The translations under genes were made by a program, and so were the position numbers. DNA of 64,000 nucleotides from Longispora albida DSM 44784 (GTDB lineage: Bacteria; Actinomycetota; Actinomycetes; Mycobacteriales; Micromonosporaceae): NCBI RefSeq assembly GCF_000379825.1, contig NZ_KB903813.1, positions 633,333-697,332 on the forward strand. The letters are read 5' to 3'. Below, in pieces: positions 16,322-25,200 of the stretch. The notes below the pieces were generated by a model. The model searched no databases. It saw only the letters and a list, made by a program, of their open reading frames with translations, and was not told where the DNA came from. The first letter of the stretch is position 1, and the number at the start of each line of letters is the position of its first letter.

Positions 16322-16398
16322 GTGATCTTGCTCCTTCAGCTCCGGCCAGAGCGTGATCCTACTTGTCATGATCACTTCGCGCGTGTGCAATCAGCCAC

Positions 16399-18213
16399 GT
16401 GCACCTGGTACCACGGCTGAGCGGCTACGCCTTCCTCGCCCTGTTCGTCCTGTCGACTGTGTCCGGTGCCCAGCACTGGGTGGTACCGCTGGTCTGCGCC
16501 GCCCAGGCCGCCGTCCTCGTCCTGGCCCAGCGGCACGGGTACCGGCTCTGGCTGCTCGCCGCGCAGGTACTCCTCGCGTACACGCCAGCCGTGTTCGACC
16601 CGTTGGCCCCGAACCTCGACTGCCTCCTGGCCGCGACCGTGCTGTGGTGCGTACCGGGCCGCTGGCGCTGGCCAGCCTTCCTCGTCGCCGCCGGTCTGTC
16701 CGAAGTGGCGCACGGCTGGCCCGCCGGCTCCGAGCCCGGGGTCTCCGCCGTGACCACGGCAGCGATCGGCCTGGTCATGTACAGCTTCCTGCGCCTGCCG
16801 CAGCTCGTGGACAGGCTGGAGGCGACCCGGGAGGATCTCGCCCGGATGACCCTCGACCAGGAACGCATGCGGGCCGCGTCCCGCATCCGTGCCGCGATGG
16901 GCGACGACCTCGACGCGGTGGCCGGCCTGCTCCGTGACGCGCGAGCGAAACTCCCCAGGGAACAGGAACACGCACGGGCAGCCGTCGTCGAAGCGGGCCA
17001 GGCCGTCCGGCAGATGATCGAGACCGTCCGGTCCACGGCCGCCACGCACGGCACCGACGCCCCGAAACCCCGCGACAGCGAACCCGTCGCCAGGCTCGCC
17101 CCGCAGTTGTCGCTCTTCGCACTGGTCGCCAGCCTGGCAACCTGGATCTCCCGCCAGGCCATCGAGAACCCGGGCTACTGGCTCCCCATCTCCCTCGGCG
17201 GCACCGCGATGGCCGTCATGCTCCTGGTCCAGCTCCACTGGCCACGGCTCGCGATGCCGATGCTCCTCGGCCAGACAGCCGTCGCACTGCTCCCGCTGCC
17301 GTGGCTCGGGGCGACCTGGTGCACATGGCTCATCCTGCTGGCAGCCGCGTACCTGCTGGCGCAGCGGGGCGTGTGGTCCGTGGTCGCGGCTGTCGCTCTG
17401 GTCGCGCTGCGCGCCGGGTACACGGAAGAATCCGCGCAGCTCGAAAGAGCTGGCTGGGTGATCCTGGCCATGCAGGCGACGCTGGTCCTGTTCGGCCTGG
17501 CCAGGTTCTGGCAGCTCACCGTGCAGATGAACCGGTCGCGCGCCGAACTCGCCGAGCTGACCGTCCGCGCCGAGCGTGCCCGGCTGTCCCGCGACATCCA
17601 CGACCTGCTCGGCCTGAGCCTGTCCGTGCTCGCGCTCAAGGCCGACCTCATCGCCGAACTCGTCCTCCGGGACCCGGCCAAGGCGGCCGCCCAGCTCGAC
17701 GAGTCACTGCGGATCGCGGCCGGGGCGACGTTCGAGGCACGCGCGATGGTGGACGACTCCACCGTCGCCTCCCTGAACCGCGAACTCCTGTCGGCACGCA
17801 CAGCCCTCGCCCAGCAGGGCATCGCCGTCCACATCGTCTCCGACGACCTGCCTGCCCGGCCCAGCGCCATCCTCGTACCCGTCGTGCGGGAAGCGGTCAC
17901 GAACATCCTCCGGCACAGCGCGGCCACCCGGGTCCAGATCGAGTGCCGCCGCCGCGAAGCCTCCCTCTACCTGCGGATCAGCAACGACGCGGCCCGCCCG
18001 TCGACCAGGCAATCCGGACAGGGTCTCCGCAACATCCGCTCCCGCGTCGCCGAGGCCGGCGGCTACCTGGACACCAGTACCCGCGACGGTGACTTCGTCC
18101 TCGAAGCCCGCATACCCCTCGACGCAGGCGCGGCCAGTGCAGATTGCACACCGCCGGACGTGCACAGCGCACCACCAGCTCGTGCGCCACGCACTACCAG
18201 CGGCAACGCCTGA
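16399..18213 (+). CDS. Histidine kinase with duplicated, half-degenerate sensor module
   Basis: 604 residues from GTG 16399. First half: about five TM helices, then a coiled HisKA_3-like helix (QERMRAASRIRAAMGDD) in which the phosphoacceptor His is replaced, and no ATPase domain. Second half: another set of TM helices (about 235-365), a coil, a true H-box RLSRDIHDLLGLSLSV (His401), an N-box (REAVTNILRHSAA) and a G-box (GQGLRNIRSRV), ending with a Pro-rich tail. This looks like two DesK-type kinases fused, with the first losing catalysis. It should phosphorylate the divergently encoded response regulator. No clear Shine-Dalgarno sequence. Confidence 0.82.
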   Translation: MHLVPRLSGYAFLALFVLSTVSGAQHWVVPLVCAAQAAVLVLAQRHGYRLWLLAAQVLLAYTPAVFDPLAPNLDCLLAATVLWCVPGRWRWPAFLVAAGLSEVAHGWPAGSEPGVSAVTTAAIGLVMYSFLRLPQLVDRLEATREDLARMTLDQERMRAASRIRAAMGDDLDAVAGLLRDARAKLPREQEHARAAVVEAGQAVRQMIETVRSTAATHGTDAPKPRDSEPVARLAPQLSLFALVASLATWISRQAIENPGYWLPISLGGTAMAVMLLVQLHWPRLAMPMLLGQTAVALLPLPWLGATWCTWLILLAAAYLLAQRGVWSVVAAVALVALRAGYTEESAQLERAGWVILAMQATLVLFGLARFWQLTVQMNRSRAELAELTVRAERARLSRDIHDLLGLSLSVLALKADLIAELVLRDPAKAAAQLDESLRIAAGATFEARAMVDDSTVASLNRELLSARTALAQQGIAVHIVSDDLPARPSAILVPVVREAVTNILRHSAATRVQIECRRREASLYLRISNDAARPSTRQSGQGLRNIRSRVAEAGGYLDTSTRDGDFVLEARIPLDAGAASADCTPPDVHSAPPARAPRTTSGNA

Positions 18214-18259
18214 CTGTGAGGCTTTCCGGTGTTCCCGAGACACCGAGAGGACCCCTGCC

Positions 18260-18550
18260 ATGCCCGTCATCCGCGTGCACAACTACCGGGTCGAGGACAG
18301 CCAGCTGGAGGCACTGCTGGCACAGCGCGCCGCGCTGATCGATGGCATCCGCCGGGGCAACCCCGGCCTGACGGAAACACGCCTCACCCGGCTTGAGGAC
18401 GGCACGTACTGCGACACGTGGCGCTGGGAGTCGGCTGAGCAGATGCTGGCCGCGATCAGCGCGTCGCAGGGCTTCCCGCTCGTGGCGCAGACCCTGGCCC
18501 TGACCAGCGAGGCGACCGCCCAGACCGGCGAGGTCATCGACGAGCGCTGA
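18260..18550 (+). CDS. Small antibiotic-biosynthesis-monooxygenase-like protein
   Basis: 96 residues from ATG 18260 (AGAGG upstream). The sequence (PVIRVHNYRV..., long central helix, TRLEDGTYCDTWRWESAEQM) fits a dimeric alpha-beta barrel (ABM-like) fold. Such proteins act as cofactor-free oxygenases or as stress-related binding proteins. The assignment rests on fold-level pattern only. It follows the kinase gene by 46 bases and precedes an AhpD-like gene. Confidence 0.55.
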   Translation: MPVIRVHNYRVEDSQLEALLAQRAALIDGIRRGNPGLTETRLTRLEDGTYCDTWRWESAEQMLAAISASQGFPLVAQTLALTSEATAQTGEVIDER

Positions 18551-18656
18551 GCCGTGCCCGGCGCGTGACCCAGGACACATCCCGGGCTGTCACATCGCGG
18601 CCCCGGCACGCGTCGAACCAGTGAAAGCACAGAACAGCACACACCAAGGAGCCACA

Positions 18657-19124
18657 ATGGACCCCCGCTTCAGCTACTACGCCAACCCGGTCGGCCAGAA
18701 GTTCCTCAAGTACATCAACTCGGCCGGGAAGGTGATCGGTGACTCGACGCTGCCGCACGCCATCCAGGAACTCGTGAAGATCCGGGCCAGCCAGATCAAC
18801 GGCTGCGGCTTCTGCCTCGACATGCACACCAAGGACGCGGCCCACGCCGGGGAGACCTCCCTCCGGATCAACCTGATCGCCGCGTGGCGCGAGGCCACCG
18901 TCTTCACCGACGCCGAGCGCGCGGCCCTCGAACTGACCGAGCAGGCCACCCGGATCGCCGACGGCCCCGGTGTCTCCGACGAGGTGTGGGGCAACGCGGC
19001 CAAGCACTTCGACGAGGACCAGCTCGCCGCGCTCGTCTCCCTGATCGCCCTGATCAACGCGTACAACCGGGCCAACGTCCTGGTCCGCCAGCCGGCCGGC
19101 GGCTACCAGCCCGGCCAGTGGTGA
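18657..19124 (+). CDS. Carboxymuconolactone decarboxylase/AhpD-like protein with complete active site
   Basis: 155 residues; AAGGAG precedes ATG 18657. Contains the full AhpD-like motif: Glu38, then CGFCLDMH (Cys50, Cys53, His57). Family members reduce peroxides or act as thiol reductants through the CxxC pair. The residues around it (KIRASQINGCGFC) parallel LRVSQINGCGPC of the protein at 14767, so the two are paralogues. It directly follows the monooxygenase-like gene. Confidence 0.85.
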   Translation: MDPRFSYYANPVGQKFLKYINSAGKVIGDSTLPHAIQELVKIRASQINGCGFCLDMHTKDAAHAGETSLRINLIAAWREATVFTDAERAALELTEQATRIADGPGVSDEVWGNAAKHFDEDQLAALVSLIALINAYNRANVLVRQPAGGYQPGQW

Positions 19125-19136
19125 CCCCGGCCCCTC

Positions 19137-19199
19137 ACTTCCACCAGAGATAGTTTCACTCGTGGTAGTACCACCAGCGATACCATCTTCGGTGGAAGT
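19137..19199. promoter_or_regulatory. 63-bp dyad upstream of ATPase gene
   Basis: An imperfect palindrome is centred exactly on base 19168. Outer arms ACTTCCACC/GGTGGAAGT and inner arms GTGGTA-G-TACCAC are perfect, with partial pairing between. TACCA repeats at 19169 and 19181, and a TACCAT hexamer could serve as -10. It ends 12 bases before the ATPase start. An autoregulatory operator is likely; a small palindromic insertion is the alternative. Confidence 0.5.
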
Positions 19200-19211
19200 A
19201 AGGGGGCTGGC

Positions 19212-20621
19212 ATGTTCGAATTCATCGGACGGCAGCGTGAGCTGCGCATATTCGGCGATCTGGTCGCCAGGATCCGGGACGGGATCGGCGGCCGGGCGCC
19301 GGGTGAATGCCTGCTGATCGGGGGCAGGCGGCGGATCGGGAAGTCCAGCCTGGTGGAGGAGTATCTCCGCCAGTCCGGTTTGCCCCGGTTGTTCTTCACC
19401 GCCGCCCAGGGCGGCGATCCGCTCGCAGACCTCGCGGACGCCGTCGCCGAATCGACGCTGCCGGGCAGGACGGCCTTCCAGGAAGATCCACCTGGTACCT
19501 GGGCCGCAGCGTTCCGCCGGCTCGCGGAGGCCCTTCCCGACGACGAGGTCAGCGTCGTCGTGATCGACGAGGTGCCGTACCTGATGGACGACGCCAAGGT
19601 CTTCGAGTCCAACCTCCAGCGGGCCTGGGACCGCGAGCTCAGCCGCAAGCCGGTGCTGCTGCTGCTCGTCGGGTCCGATCTGTCCATGATGGAGGCGCTG
19701 AACACGTACGACCGGCCGTTCCACCAGCGCGGCAGGGAAATGGTGATCGGGCCGCTCAATCCGGCGGAGATCGGCTCGATGCTCGGGCTGGAGCCCGCTG
19801 CTGCCTTCGACGCGGCGCTGATCACCGGCGGGCTGCCGCTGATCTGCGCGGAGTGGACGCCGGGACAGGACGTGTGGGGATTCCTGACCTCCGCGCTGTC
19901 CAACCCGGTATCCGCGCTGCTGGTCTCCGCCGAGCGCTCGCTCGCCGCCGAGGTCCCGGCCCAGGCGCAGGCTCGCGAGGTCCTGAGCGCCATCGGCAGC
20001 GGGGAGCGTACCTTCACCAACATCGCGAGAGCTGCGGGCGGGGTCGCGCACACCTCGCTGAGCCGGGCCATCGAGGTGCTGGTGGCGAAGCGGATCGTGG
20101 CTGCGGAGCTGCCGCTGGCCACGAAGCCGTCCAAGGAACGCCGGTACCGGATCGCCGATCCCTACCTTCGCTTCTGGCTCACGTTCATCGCCCCGCACAT
20201 GGCGGAGATCGAGCGGATGAGCGGGGACGTGACGGTGGAGCGGGTCCGCCGGTCGTGGACGAGCTGGCGCGGCCGTGCAGTGGAGCCGCTGGTCCGGGAG
20301 GCGCTCGCCCGTATCCTCCCCGCGCACGGGATTCCCGCAGCTCCCGTGGTCGGCGGTTACTGGACCCGGAGCAACGACGTGGAGATCGACATCGTGGGGG
20401 CCGACCGGGAGCCGATCGCGCGGGAGTACCTCTTCCTCGGCTCGGTGAAGTGGCTGGAGAACTCGCCTTTCGACGGGCACGACCTCGCCTCGCTCGCGAA
20501 GGCCCGCTCGGCGCTGACCGCCGATCCCGTACCGCTCGTCGCGGTCGCCAGGTCCGGCGTCACGTGTGCGCCGGACGCTCATTTCGGCCCGGCGGAACTC
20601 ATCACCGGCTGGACGGCCTAG
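19212..20621 (+). CDS. AAA ATPase with C-terminal DUF234 domain
   Basis: 469 residues. Walker A GGRRRIGKSS (residues 37-46), Walker B VVVIDEVPYL (about 117-126), a sensor-like LLLVGSDLS, a winged-helix region (about 260-310), and a C-terminal DUF234/restriction-like region with DVEIDIV. This is the archaeal-type ATPase family common in archaea and some bacteria and often thought to be mobile; the DUF234 part resembles PD-(D/E)xK folds. AGGGGG precedes ATG 19212. A single gene with its own dyad upstream. Cellular role unknown; a defence or regulatory function is speculation. Confidence 0.75.
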   Translation: MFEFIGRQRELRIFGDLVARIRDGIGGRAPGECLLIGGRRRIGKSSLVEEYLRQSGLPRLFFTAAQGGDPLADLADAVAESTLPGRTAFQEDPPGTWAAAFRRLAEALPDDEVSVVVIDEVPYLMDDAKVFESNLQRAWDRELSRKPVLLLLVGSDLSMMEALNTYDRPFHQRGREMVIGPLNPAEIGSMLGLEPAAAFDAALITGGLPLICAEWTPGQDVWGFLTSALSNPVSALLVSAERSLAAEVPAQAQAREVLSAIGSGERTFTNIARAAGGVAHTSLSRAIEVLVAKRIVAAELPLATKPSKERRYRIADPYLRFWLTFIAPHMAEIERMSGDVTVERVRRSWTSWRGRAVEPLVREALARILPAHGIPAAPVVGGYWTRSNDVEIDIVGADREPIAREYLFLGSVKWLENSPFDGHDLASLAKARSALTADPVPLVAVARSGVTCAPDAHFGPAELITGWTA

Positions 20622-20689
20622 CCGCTGGCCGGGCCTGGTGAGCCAAATCATCAGTCCCTCCCGGCCGGCCGGTGGAAGACTCTGCACTC

Positions 20690-21184
20690 ATGACAGGTGT
20701 ACCGACTTCGTACTCCCGGGTGACGCTCAGCCGGATCATGAACCAGGCCGACGTGAACCTCTACGGCACCGTCCACGGTGGCGTCATCATGAAGTTCATC
20801 GACGACGCGGCCGGTGCGGCAGCTGCCCGGCACGCCGGCGGGAACGCCGTGACGGCCTCGATCGACGAGATCGTGCTGTCCATCCCGGTCAGGGTCGGTG
20901 ACCTGGTGCACGCGAAGGCCCAGGTCAACTGGGTCGGCCGGACCAGCATGGAGATCGGCGTCCGGGTGCTGGCCGAGCGGTGGAACGAGGCGGGGACGGA
21001 GCCGCTGCCGGTCGCCACGGCGTACCTGGTGTTCGTGCACGTGGACGCCGAGGGCAAGCCGCAGCCGATCCGGCCGGTGATCATCGAGGACGCCGTGGAC
21101 GCCCAGCGGCAGCGCGAGGCCGAGATCCGCCGGGAGCACCGGCTGTCGCGCCGGGAAGCGATCAAAGCGTCCCGCGAGGGCTGA
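20690..21184 (+). CDS. Hotdog-fold acyl-CoA thioesterase
   Basis: 164 residues. The motif NLYGTVHGGVIMKFIDDAAG is the acyl-CoA thioesterase/BFIT-type hotdog signature with the conserved Asp/Gly-rich loop; VRVGDLVHAKAQVNWVGRTSMEIGV forms the central strands. A C-terminal basic helix is typical of cytosolic acyl-CoA hydrolases. It hydrolyses acyl-CoA to free acid and CoA. Start ATG 20690 is chosen; GTG 20672 is possible. It precedes a membrane protein gene by 18 bases and may be co-transcribed. Confidence 0.85.
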   Translation: MTGVPTSYSRVTLSRIMNQADVNLYGTVHGGVIMKFIDDAAGAAAARHAGGNAVTASIDEIVLSIPVRVGDLVHAKAQVNWVGRTSMEIGVRVLAERWNEAGTEPLPVATAYLVFVHVDAEGKPQPIRPVIIEDAVDAQRQREAEIRREHRLSRREAIKASREG

Positions 21185-21202
21185 GGTGGTTCACTCGGGG
21201 GC

Positions 21203-22720
21203 ATGGGTTCCGTAATGGACCGGCGGGGCGTGCTGGTCACGGTCGGCGCGGTCACGGGGGTGGCTGTCCTGCTGGTCGCCGGCTGCCTGGTCCTGCTGCC
21301 CGGCTCGGGCGGGGATCTCGCGGCGCAGGTGGCGCGGGCTGACTTCGCCGCGCGGTGGGGGCTGCGGCCACTCGACTTCTCCTGGTACGGCGGGGACAAC
21401 CAGTTCGGCTACAGCCTGACGACGGGGCTGCTCGGCGGGGTCTTCGGTGTCACAGCGGTCGCCGTCGTGTCCACAGTGGTGGCGTCGGCGGCGTTCACGT
21501 ACCTGCTGATCCGGTACGACGTGCGGCGGCCGCTGCTCGGTGGCCTGCTCGGTGCCGCGGCCCTCGCGGGGAACATGGTCAGCGGCCGGATCACGTTCGC
21601 GGTCGGCGCGGCCTTCGGGCTGCTCGCCTTCTGCGTCCTGCCGCGCCGCTGGCTGGCCGTCGTCCTCGCAGCCCTGGCGACGTGGAGCAGCCCGGTCGCC
21701 GGGCTCTTCGTCGGGCTCGCCGGAGCCGCACTGTTCCTGGTCGCGGAGTCCAGGAAGGACGGGCTCGCGCTCGGGATCAGCTCGGCCGTCGCCTTCCTGC
21801 CGATGGCCGTCATGTTCGGCAACGGCGGCCACCAGCCGTACTCCTCGCAGGAGTTCTGGTGGGATCTGCTGCTCGCCGCGTCCGTGCTGCTCTTCGTTCC
21901 GCGCCGGTACCGGGCGTTGCAGATCGGGGTGCTGCTCACGGTCGTGCTGATCGCCGGGTCGTTCGTGACCGACTCGCCGATCGGGGGCAACGCTCGGCGC
22001 GTCCCGCTGCTGTTCGCGGCGCCGATCGTCGCGGCTGTGGCCGAGCTGCGGTGGCGGTACCTGGCGGTTCCGCTGGCTGTGGCGTGTTGGTGGCAGTACC
22101 AGTTCGTGGACACGCGGCACGGGTTCGGTGAGGCGGCGCAGTCGTTCTACGCCCCGCTCGTCGCCGAGTTGGGGAGCCGGGGGCCGATCGGCCGGGTCGA
22201 GGTCGTGCCGACGACCACGCACTGGGAGTCGGTGTGGGTCGCCCCGCACGTGCCGCTCGCCCGTGGCTGGAACAGGCAGCTCGACCGGCGGCGCAACTGG
22301 CTGTTCTACGCGGGGCCGATGACCTCGGCCCAGTACCACCAATGGCTGAAGGACCAGGCAGTGTCCTATGTGGCCATCGCGCCCGGCGCGGCACCCGACT
22401 ATCCGGCGATCTCCGAGGCCGCACTGGTCAACGGCGGCCAGCCCTATCTGCGCGAGGTCTGGCGCAACGAGAACTGGCGGCTCTACGCCGTCGAGGGCAC
22501 GCAGCCCTTCGTCCAGGGCGCCGAGCTGACAGCCTCCGACGGCGGCGGGGTCACCTTCTCGATGAAAACCCCAGGTCAAACCCTCATCAAGGTGTACTGG
22601 TCACGCTGGCTCACGGCTGAGGGCGCAACCCTGAGCCGGGCTGAGGGCGGCTGGACACTCGCGACGGTGACCCGCCCGGGCAGTTACCGCCTGACCAGCA
22701 GCGTCACAGCCGCCTGGTGA
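21203..22720 (+). CDS. Polytopic membrane protein, unrecognised
   Basis: 505 residues. About eight to nine TM helices occupy residues 10-300 (a charged break WYGGDNQFGYSLTT lies between TM1 and TM2). A soluble, probably extracytoplasmic domain of about 200 residues follows (from QFVDTRHGFGEAAQSFYAPLV), ending in a beta-rich stretch. Topology and the exposed acidic loop after TM1 recall membrane glycosyltransferases, but no family motif is recognised. ATG 21203 or ATG 21218 could be the start. The 3' end overlaps the convergent TIGR03089 gene by 17 bases. Confidence 0.65.
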   Translation: MGSVMDRRGVLVTVGAVTGVAVLLVAGCLVLLPGSGGDLAAQVARADFAARWGLRPLDFSWYGGDNQFGYSLTTGLLGGVFGVTAVAVVSTVVASAAFTYLLIRYDVRRPLLGGLLGAAALAGNMVSGRITFAVGAAFGLLAFCVLPRRWLAVVLAALATWSSPVAGLFVGLAGAALFLVAESRKDGLALGISSAVAFLPMAVMFGNGGHQPYSSQEFWWDLLLAASVLLFVPRRYRALQIGVLLTVVLIAGSFVTDSPIGGNARRVPLLFAAPIVAAVAELRWRYLAVPLAVACWWQYQFVDTRHGFGEAAQSFYAPLVAELGSRGPIGRVEVVPTTTHWESVWVAPHVPLARGWNRQLDRRRNWLFYAGPMTSAQYHQWLKDQAVSYVAIAPGAAPDYPAISEAALVNGGQPYLREVWRNENWRLYAVEGTQPFVQGAELTASDGGGVTFSMKTPGQTLIKVYWSRWLTAEGATLSRAEGGWTLATVTRPGSYRLTSSVTAAW

Positions 22721-23441
22721 CCTTCTCCGACTCGGCCCGCGCGTCGAGCTTCGCCGGATCGGCGTTACGGCACAGCACCACCGACGCCCCGGCGGCCAGC
22801 GGGGCCAGCAGCCAGTCGAGCGGGCGGCGCGGCTCGGCGATCAGGACCCGGTCCTCGCTGGTCAGCCCGAGCGAGGCGGCGTGCTCGTAAGCCTTCTCCG
22901 TCAGCTCAGCGTGGCTCAGCGCACCGCCGCCGGGCAGGCCGGTCAGCGCCGGATGCGCCGGGTCGGCCTGCGGCCCGGAGTAGAAGTCGCCGTGCTTGCG
23001 GACTTCGAGGACGTAGTCGGAGACGGAGTCCGGGGCGTCGCGCAGCGGCATCGCCATCGGGGCCAGCGAGAGCCCGTAGGTCTCCGGCGCGCTGATCTCG
23101 TCCAGCCGGTCCATCGCGCAGAACGCGACCTCGGCCCGGACCAGCTCGCCCGGCCCGCCGCCCGGACGGCCGTGGTGCACGGCCAGCCCGGCCTTCCAGC
23201 AGCCGAGCAGCACGGCGGCGGTCTGCCAGTGCGGGGGCAGCGCGATGGCCGCCGCGTCCTCCCCGCCCAGGCCCAGCTCGTCGACCAGCAGGTTCGCGGT
23301 CTTCGACACCCAGTTGTCCAGGGTGACCGCCGACAGTTCCGTGCGCTCACCCGAGGCGTCGTCGTAGAAGGTGAGCAGCGGCTGGGCCGGGTTCGTGGCG
23401 AGGATCGCGGCCAGCAGGCCAGCCGGGGTACGAGCGGTCAT
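22704..23441 (-). CDS. TIGR03089 family protein (AMP-binding-like)
   Basis: 245 residues resembling a truncated acyl-CoA synthetase/AMP-binding N-terminal subdomain (PLLTFYDDASGERTELSAVTLDNWVSKTANLL, GAVLLGCWKAG-like segment), with no complete adenylation active site. This agrees with the actinobacterial TIGR03089 family of unknown function. ATG 23441 is chosen because TAAGGT sits seven bases upstream, the spacing expected of a leaderless transcript; GTG 23450 is the alternative. Divergent from scoA. Confidence 0.75.
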   Translation of the reverse strand: MTARTPAGLLAAILATNPAQPLLTFYDDASGERTELSAVTLDNWVSKTANLLVDELGLGGEDAAAIALPPHWQTAAVLLGCWKAGLAVHHGRPGGGPGELVRAEVAFCAMDRLDEISAPETYGLSLAPMAMPLRDAPDSVSDYVLEVRKHGDFYSGPQADPAHPALTGLPGGGALSHAELTEKAYEHAASLGLTSEDRVLIAEPRRPLDWLLAPLAAGASVVLCRNADPAKLDARAESEKVTRRL

Positions 23442-23559
23442 GCCTCTCACCTTATGCGCTCCCGATTCCTGAACGATCCCTCAGCCAGGCCTTGCCGGCC
23501 ACCGTGCTCCTAGTAACGTGTGCCCTCGATGCTGGGAGTCTCATCGAGGAGTACGCACC

Positions 23560-24318
23560 ATGAACAAGACTGTCGCCAGCCCGGCTGAGGCCGTGGCCGA
23601 CATCCCGGACGGCGCGTCGCTCGCCGTCGGCGGGTTCGGACTGTGTGGTATCCCGAGCAACCTGATCCAGGCGCTGCTCGACTCCGGGGTCTCCGGCCTG
23701 CGGACGGTCTCCAACAACTGCGGTGTCGACGACTGGGGCCTCGGCATCCTGCTCGCCGAGAAGCGGATCGCGCGGACGATCGGCTCGTACGTCGGTGAGA
23801 ACAAGGAGTTCGCCCGGCAGTACCTGTCCGGAGAGCTCGAGGTCGAGCTGGTCCCGCAGGGCACACTGGCCGAGCGGCTGCGGGCCGGCGGCTCCGGCAT
23901 TCCCGGCTTCTACACCCCGGCCGGCGTCGGCACGCAGGTCGCCGACGGTGGGCTGCCGTGGCGGTACAACGCCGACGGCTCGGTGGCCGTGGCCTCCCCG
24001 GCCAAGGAGGTCAAGGAGTTCGGCGGCAAGCCGTACGTGCTGGAAGAGGGCATCGTCACCGACTTCGCCCTGGTACGCGCCGCCAAGGGTGACACGCACG
24101 GCAACCTGGTGTTCCACTCCAGCGCCCGCAACTTCAACCCGCTGTGCGCGATGGCCGGCCGGATCACCGTCGCCGAGGTCGAGGAACTGGTCGAGCCGGG
24201 CGAGCTCGACCCGGACGCCATCCACCTGCCCGGCATCTTCGTCCAGCGCGTCGTCGCCGTCGGCGCTGGCGAGAAGCGCATCGAACGGCTCACCACGCGT
24301 CAGCGGACCAACGGCTAG
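23560..24318 (+). CDS. scoA: Succinyl-CoA:3-ketoacid CoA-transferase, subunit A
   Basis: 252 residues. The glycine-rich [13 protein letters not shown] motif and overall sequence match the alpha subunit of class I CoA transferases, which with subunit B move CoA from succinyl-CoA to acetoacetate in ketone-body use. ATG 23560 has GAGGAG upstream. A -10-like TAGTAA lies at about 23511. The subunit B gene follows after 15 bases. Related glutaconate or adipate transferases are possible but less likely. Confidence 0.9.
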   Translation: MNKTVASPAEAVADIPDGASLAVGGFGLCGIPSNLIQALLDSGVSGLRTVSNNCGVDDWGLGILLAEKRIARTIGSYVGENKEFARQYLSGELEVELVPQGTLAERLRAGGSGIPGFYTPAGVGTQVADGGLPWRYNADGSVAVASPAKEVKEFGGKPYVLEEGIVTDFALVRAAKGDTHGNLVFHSSARNFNPLCAMAGRITVAEVEELVEPGELDPDAIHLPGIFVQRVVAVGAGEKRIERLTTRQRTNG

Positions 24319-24333
24319 AAGGGCTGATCACCA

Positions 24334-24963
24334 ATGGCACTCACCCGTGACGAGATGGCAGCCCGTGCCGCCAGGGAGCTGGCCGACGGCCAGTACGTCA
24401 ACCTGGGCATCGGCCTGCCGACCCTCATCCCGAACTACCTCCCCGAGGGCATCCACGTCGTCCTCCACTCCGAGAACGGCATCCTCGGCACCGGCCCGTA
24501 CCCGTACGAGGGCGAGGAGGACCCGGATCTGATCAACGCCGGCAAGGAGACCGTGACGATCACGCCGGGCTCGGCGTACTTCGACTCGGCGCTGTCCTTC
24601 GGCATGATCCGCGGCGGGCACGTCGACGTGGCGATCCTCGGCGCCATGCAGGTCTCCGCGACCGGTGACCTGGCCAACTGGATGGTCCCCGGCAAGATGG
24701 TCAAGGGCATGGGCGGCGCGATGGACCTCGTGCACGGCGCCCGCCGCGTGATCGTCCTCATGGAACACGTCGCCAAGGACGGCTCGCACAAGATCGTGGA
24801 CGAGTGCACCCTGCCGTACACCGGCAGGCAGGTCGTCCAGCGGATCATCACCGACCTCGCTGTCCTGGACATCACGGACGAGGGCCTGCGGCTCGTCGAG
24901 GCGGCCCCTGGCGTGTCCGTCGACGACATCCGCGCCGCCACCGGCCCGGAGATCCTGGTCTAG
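24334..24963 (+). CDS. scoB: Succinyl-CoA:3-ketoacid CoA-transferase, subunit B
   Basis: 209 residues. [12 protein letters not shown] carries the catalytic Glu that forms the glutamyl-CoA thioester; [14 protein letters not shown] and MGGAMDLV are family landmarks. It forms a heterotetramer with the scoA product. Read from the same transcript, ending in a hairpin-rich region at 24968-25078. Confidence 0.92.
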   Translation: MALTRDEMAARAARELADGQYVNLGIGLPTLIPNYLPEGIHVVLHSENGILGTGPYPYEGEEDPDLINAGKETVTITPGSAYFDSALSFGMIRGGHVDVAILGAMQVSATGDLANWMVPGKMVKGMGGAMDLVHGARRVIVLMEHVAKDGSHKIVDECTLPYTGRQVVQRIITDLAVLDITDEGLRLVEAAPGVSVDDIRAATGPEILV

Positions 24964-24967
24964 GGAC

Positions 24968-25078
24968 TGTCCTGCCGCTCGCACTCTCAGGCTCGCCGCG
25001 ACCTCGGCAAGACCGGCAGGACACGCCCTGGTCCATAGTGGTACCCGCGCGGGCTCATCCGCGCGGGTCCGCCAGGGC
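24968..25078 (+). terminator. Hairpin cluster after scoB
   Basis: Two separate structures: TGTCCTGCCG (24968) pairs with CGGCAGGACA (25014); then GCCCTGG/CCAGGGC (25025, 25072) enclose a perfect ACCCGCGCGG/CCGCGCGGGT stem with a short loop (25043-25068). No T run follows, so termination is likely but not certain. The rest of the 237-base gap holds only the promoter of the next gene. Confidence 0.55.
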
Positions 25079-25200
25079 AGCCACCGGTGGCCTGCGAGGC
25101 ACAAGAAGATGTCGAGTTGGCGACGGGCCATCCCGCATCCTGAAGCCGGGGGCGAAACGGGCGTAGGCTCGGGGCGTTACCCCACGCGAAGGAGGGTGTT

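Noticed and set aside
24831-24860. CCAGCGGATCATC in scoB resembling the acd tail
   Set aside because: Only a dozen bases match and they lie within a normal scoB codon context.
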